DNA from: Fen-1308 sp035319185
Lineage (GTDB): Bacteria; Nitrospirota; Thermodesulfovibrionia; Thermodesulfovibrionales; Dissulfurispiraceae
Assembly (NCBI GenBank): GCA_035319185.1
Contig: DATHDF010000037.1
Location: forward strand, 1 to 17,037
Reading direction: 5' to 3'
DNA: 17,037 nucleotides
Within the stretch, counting starts at the first letter, position 1. Each line of letters begins with the position of its first letter. The translations under genes and the position numbers were made by a program. Positions 13,319-17,037 of this stretch are shown here, one piece after another. Under the pieces are notes generated by a model, which was given only the letters and a program-made list of their open reading frames with translations, made no database searches and was not told where the DNA came from.

Positions 13319-15487
13319 TCAATGCTTCACGCCGGATTTCGACAACTCGGAAAGCAAGTCCCTTAAGGTCCTGTCTTTGTCCAGCGGCACGGAGACTTTT
13401 ATGGCCGTTTTTAATATAGGCTCAATTTCCTTTTGACCCGCGGGTCTGGAAAACAGATACCCCTGACTTTGGCTGCATCCAAGTTCCCTAAGTTTCTCGA
13501 GCTGATCGATAGTCTCAACTCCCTCTGCCGTCGATTCCAGGCCCATCGAGTTGGAAAGCAGTACGACTGTTTTAATGATTTCGAGATTTTGAGGGTCTTT
13601 CATCATCCTGCTTACAAAGCTGCGATCTATCTTGACACTGTTGACCGGAAACCTCGGCAGATAGCTCAGGGACGAGTAGCCGGTGCCGAAGTCGTCGATG
13701 GATAAATGAACTCCCAACCCTTTCAACTTATTGAGCACATCAACCGTATCAGTCGAATCTTCCATAATTACACTCTCGGTTATTTCAAGGTCCAGCAACG
13801 AGGCTTTCAAGGCTGACTCGTTTAGGATCATCGAGACCGTCTGAACGAAGTCCTTCTGTTTGAGTTGCCTCGGGGATACATTGACTGCAACAGACATCTC
13901 TGTCATGCCCGAGTCGTTCCATTTTCTGATCTGGCTGCAGGCCGTGCGCAGCACCCATTCTCCTATGGGTACGATCAAGCCGTTCTCTTCAGCGAACGGG
14001 ATGAAATCTGCCGGCATAATGGTGCCACGCCGGGGATGCTCCCATCTGATCAAGGCCTCTACCGCTACCACCTGTCCGGTGCGCAATGATACAATCGGTT
14101 GATAGTGAAGGTGGAACTCGTTATTCTCCAGGGCCCTTCTGAGTTCGCTCTCGAGCTGCAATATAGTTACAGCCTGGGCGTGCATAGACTTGTCGAAAAT
14201 CTCATGCCTCGCCTTCCCCTTTGCTTTTGCCCGGTACATAGCCGTATCTGCATCGCGCAGAAGCTCATCGGCATTCAGATATTCGAGAGAGCTGAATGCA
14301 ATGCCTATACTGCAGGAAATGAACATCTGGGTGCCACCGATAACAAAAGGCACCTTTAGAATCTGCTGTATTCTTTCCGCTGTCTGCCTGGCATGATCCG
14401 CATCATCCAGATCCTCAACCAGGATGACAAACTCGTCGCCTCCGAGCCTCGCTACGGTATCTCCGCTTCTGACGCACTCTTTAAGCCTCTTCGACACTTC
14501 TACAAGCAGTTCGTCGCCGGTATTGTGCCCCATACTGTCGTTGATAACCTTGAATCTGTCGAGGTCCAGGAAGATGACAGCAAAGATATGCTCGCTGTTT
14601 CGTATCGACCTTGTGAATGCATGTTGCAGCCTGTCCATAAGCAGCGCACGATTGGGCAATCCGGTTAGTGAATCGTGAAAGGCATCACGGACCAACTGTT
14701 CCTCAGCACGCTTGCGAGACGTTATATCGGAGATCGACCCGGCCATGCGATAGGCTTTCCCGTTATTGTCCCTTACTGCTACGCCGCGACAGAGCATCCA
14801 GCGATCAGTGGCATCCTTATGGCGCACCCGGTACTCCGCCTCGAAATGGTCGCTTGCTCCGGACAGATGTGCGCTGATAAGCATCTTAACCTGGACTACA
14901 TCATCAGGATGTATTCTGCCTAACCACTCGTCCAGGTTGTCTCCGATTTCATTTTCGGCATGCCCGCACATCGACTTCCATCTGGGCGAGTAGTAGACCG
15001 AGGAGGAATCTATGTCCCAGTCCCAGAGACCGTCGTTTGCGCCCAAAGCGGCCAGGGCATAACGCTCCCGGCTAATCCTTAGTTCCTGTGCTGTTTTGCT
15101 CGAGCGCAAAACGTATCGCACATGGTGGCCTAATATCGCATACTTGAAAGGTTTTGTTATAAAGTCTGTTGCTCCAACCTGATAAGCCCTGTTAATCGAG
15201 TCTGTGTCTCCGAGTCCTGTCATCATCAGAATCGGGACAAATTCCCCGGAGGGCATATTCCTCAGTTTATTGCAAACAGCAAAGCCGTCAAGCCCCGGCA
15301 TCTGCACATCCAGCAGAACCAGATCAGGCTGAGTTCTATCAAAGGCCTCCATAGCCGTAAGACCGTCGGCAACGGCCTCCACCTCAAATCCCGCTTCCGC
15401 CAGAAGTTCGGAGGCCAAAAAGCGCATTGTCTCGTCATCCTCAACAATCATTATGAGCGGTATATCCCGCTGTGATATCGGTTTCAT
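13319..15487 (-). CDS. Response regulator with REC, PAS, GGDEF and EAL domains
   Basis: This cytosolic regulator should make and/or degrade cyclic di-GMP under control of phosphorylation. From the ATG at 15487 it has 722 residues. The receiver domain (about 10-128) has the acidic pocket E16-D17-D18, phosphoacceptor D60 and K112. A PAS domain (about 140-262) has GLWDWDIDSSSVYYSPRWKSM and ends DITSRKRAEEQL. The GGDEF domain (about 263-432) has an intact GGDEF (349-353) and an RxxD inhibitory site (R340-D343). The EAL domain (about 440-690) has E477-A478-L479, DDFGTGYS (598-605) and KIDRSFV. Both enzymatic motifs look intact. An ATG at 15511 is possible, but GGAGAG stands 6 bases before 15487. 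The gene is 51 bases downstream of the hybrid kinase gene, its likely phosphodonor. Confidence 0.93.
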   Translation of the reverse strand: MKPISQRDIPLIMIVEDDETMRFLASELLAEAGFEVEAVADGLTAMEAFDRTQPDLVLLDVQMPGLDGFAVCNKLRNMPSGEFVPILMMTGLGDTDSINRAYQVGATDFITKPFKYAILGHHVRYVLRSSKTAQELRISRERYALAALGANDGLWDWDIDSSSVYYSPRWKSMCGHAENEIGDNLDEWLGRIHPDDVVQVKMLISAHLSGASDHFEAEYRVRHKDATDRWMLCRGVAVRDNNGKAYRMAGSISDITSRKRAEEQLVRDAFHDSLTGLPNRALLMDRLQHAFTRSIRNSEHIFAVIFLDLDRFKVINDSMGHNTGDELLVEVSKRLKECVRSGDTVARLGGDEFVILVEDLDDADHARQTAERIQQILKVPFVIGGTQMFISCSIGIAFSSLEYLNADELLRDADTAMYRAKAKGKARHEIFDKSMHAQAVTILQLESELRRALENNEFHLHYQPIVSLRTGQVVAVEALIRWEHPRRGTIMPADFIPFAEENGLIVPIGEWVLRTACSQIRKWNDSGMTEMSVAVNVSPRQLKQKDFVQTVSMILNESALKASLLDLEITESVIMEDSTDTVDVLNKLKGLGVHLSIDDFGTGYSSLSYLPRFPVNSVKIDRSFVSRMMKDPQNLEIIKTVVLLSNSMGLESTAEGVETIDQLEKLRELGCSQSQGYLFSRPAGQKEIEPILKTAIKVSVPLDKDRTLRDLLSELSKSGVKH

Positions 15488-15538
15488 AACATTCTCTCCA
15501 TCGTGCCGCATAATATCTATCGCTCTATAACGCTTTTG

Positions 15539-17037
15539 TTAATAGTTTGTTGTCGGCCAGGTTTTATCTCTCTTGCGAAGCTCCTGCTCCAATGCAGCCA
15601 TAACCATTTTATACTCGGATTCTACTTTCTTAAGCAACATAGCTGCGGTATCCAGGTTGTTGGTCCTGCCCATATTTTCAAGCTCCTGGAGGAGCTTTGC
15701 CATCTGCTTGGCTCCAATAGCTGCGCTGCTGGATTTGCCGGTATGAGCGCTTATCTCGACTGCATGGCTATCACCGGTTACTACAGCCGTGCGCAATGCG
15801 TCTATGTACTTAGGAGTATTTTTTACGTATAGACCTATGACCTTGGCCAGCAAGGCATTCCCGCCGCATTTTTTTGCACCTGATATTTCATCAAGAGTGG
15901 TGCGGTCTATAACCGTAGAAAAATCTCCATGATCCGCTGGAGATGAGCACCTGCCCCGGCTGTGAAAATCACTGTTATCTGCACAAGAACTCCCACCTGC
16001 TGTGTCAGGCAATACAGAGCTGGTTTTAATCCATTTGGTGATCATACAGTGCAATTCAGCTTTCTTGAAGGGCTTTGTAAGATAATCATCCATACCGGCG
16101 TTGATGCATATTTCCCTGTCGCCCTGCATTGCGTGAGCTGTCAGGGCTATTATCGGTATGCTTGTGCCGGCTCCGTTGCCGTGCCGCTGTTCTTCTTCCT
16201 TTTTTCTTATGATCCTGGTGGCCTCATATCCGTCCATATCGGGCATCTGGCAATCCATGAATATAAGATCATAATGCGTTTCCGAAAAAGCCTGCACTGC
16301 TTCTTTGCCGTTATTGACGATGTCGACGACTAATCCGTATCCCTCCAACATCCCCCTTGTTACGGCCTGGTTTGTCTGATTGTCTTCGGCCAGAAGCACA
16401 CGGCCTTCGAACCGCGCAGCATTATGAGCCGGAGCGTCTGCGTCAAGCATTGGCAACGATGATCCGGTGGCGTGATTCAAAACTGAAACCATGCAGTTGA
16501 AAAACTGGGATCTCACTATCGGTTTGCTCAGGCAGGCGTCGATGCCCGCAGACTCCATCTGGCCGTTGCTTACGTGCCGCCCGACCGGCGTCAATACTAT
16601 GAGCCGGGTATCGCTTATGTCAGAATCTGCCTTAATCGTGTGAGCCAACCCCCGGCCGTCGATATTAGCAATTCTTGTTCCAATCAGTGCAACATCATAG
16701 GGATTTCCGGCCCACTTGGCTTCGCGCAACATCCTCAGCGCGTTATGACCATCCGCTGCACCGTCGCTTCGGATATTCCAGGCGGCCATCTGTTCGCATA
16801 GAAATAGCCTTGTAGTGTCATTAGCAACCGCTACGAGTACTCTGAGCGCTGCAGTCCCTAATGGGGAGGTTATTTCTGCAGGCTCATTTATGTGCCGTTT
16901 GTCGAAACGGGCTGTGAACATGAAGGTTGAACCTGTCCCATACTTGCTTATGAAAGTCAGGTCGCCGCCCATTAGAATGCTCAACTGTTTTGAGATAGCC
17001 AAACCGAGCCCGGTGCCGCCATACTTGCGAGTGGTAG
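15539..17037 (-). CDS. Hybrid sensor histidine kinase, C-terminal part (cut at the window edge)
   Basis: Only the last 498 codons are present; the start lies beyond 17037, and the first complete codon is at 17035. The fragment begins in the kinase ATPase domain with the G2 box (KYGGTGLGLAISKQL) and MGGDLTFISKYGTGSTF. Next is a receiver-like domain (window residues about 64-186) in which the acidic pocket and phosphoacceptor are lost: Gly stands where Asp is expected (YDVALIGTRIANIDG). A second receiver (about 211-336) is intact, with LLAEDNQTN, phosphoacceptor D261 in FMDCQMPDMDG and TKPF. A linker and an HPt domain (about 377-486) follow, with the phosphorylatable His at 431 in AHTGKSSSAAIGA. 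This is a BarA-like phosphorelay layout. Input domains are not visible. It would pass phosphate to a separate regulator, most simply the REC-PAS-GGDEF-EAL protein encoded next. Confidence 0.93.
   Translation of the reverse strand, partial: TTRKYGGTGLGLAISKQLSILMGGDLTFISKYGTGSTFMFTARFDKRHINEPAEITSPLGTAALRVLVAVANDTTRLFLCEQMAAWNIRSDGAADGHNALRMLREAKWAGNPYDVALIGTRIANIDGRGLAHTIKADSDISDTRLIVLTPVGRHVSNGQMESAGIDACLSKPIVRSQFFNCMVSVLNHATGSSLPMLDADAPAHNAARFEGRVLLAEDNQTNQAVTRGMLEGYGLVVDIVNNGKEAVQAFSETHYDLIFMDCQMPDMDGYEATRIIRKKEEEQRHGNGAGTSIPIIALTAHAMQGDREICINAGMDDYLTKPFKKAELHCMITKWIKTSSVLPDTAGGSSCADNSDFHSRGRCSSPADHGDFSTVIDRTTLDEISGAKKCGGNALLAKVIGLYVKNTPKYIDALRTAVVTGDSHAVEISAHTGKSSSAAIGAKQMAKLLQELENMGRTNNLDTAAMLLKKVESEYKMVMAALEQELRKRDKTWPTTNY

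Overview
The window reads as chromosome of a Gram-negative bacterium. The ribosomal proteins, RpoA, Tig and ClpX most resemble those of Desulfobacterota (former Deltaproteobacteria) or Nitrospirota-type lineages. This is a judgement from remembered family sequences, not from a search. Supporting points are zinc-binding (C+) forms of L24, S14, S4 and L36, moderate G+C, frequent GTG/TTG starts, and a c-di-GMP/phosphorelay locus.

Region 1 (18-8993, + strand) is the tail of the S10-spc-alpha ribosomal cluster: rplX-rplE-rpsN-rpsH-rplF-rplR-rpsE-[no rpmD]-rplO-secY-map-infA-rpmJ-rpsM-rpsK-rpsD-rpoA-rplQ. Genes are tightly packed and several overlap (TAATG at rplR/rpsE and at rpsK/rpsD, 11 bases at rpoA/rplQ). 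Two genes often found here are absent: rpmD (L30) between rpsE and rplO, and adk between secY and map. The 37-codon rpmJ is included. A good sigma-70-type promoter lies at the end of map, only a few bases before infA. A terminator-like hairpin sits between infA and rpmJ, and an AT-rich spacer with a hairpin and a possible promoter precedes rpoA. The cluster ends at a strong intrinsic terminator at 9055-9086.

Region 2 (9139-12341, + strand) is a protein quality-control operon, tig-clpP-clpX: trigger factor, the ClpP protease and its ClpX unfoldase, with a probable promoter before tig.

Region 3 (17037-12355, - strand) converges on clpX. It is a signalling locus read in the order: a hybrid histidine kinase cut by the window edge (end of ATPase domain, degenerate receiver, intact receiver, HPt); a REC-PAS-GGDEF-EAL response regulator with apparently intact c-di-GMP synthesis and hydrolysis motifs; and an exported PhnD-like substrate-binding protein with no transporter genes next to it within the window. 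My inference is that the binding protein senses a small molecule in the periplasm and helps control the kinase, which passes phosphate to the c-di-GMP regulator. This is the least routine part of the window. I saw no rRNA, tRNA, CRISPR array, insertion sequence or phage gene. No gene-free stretch reaches 300 bases; the longest is 8994-9211.
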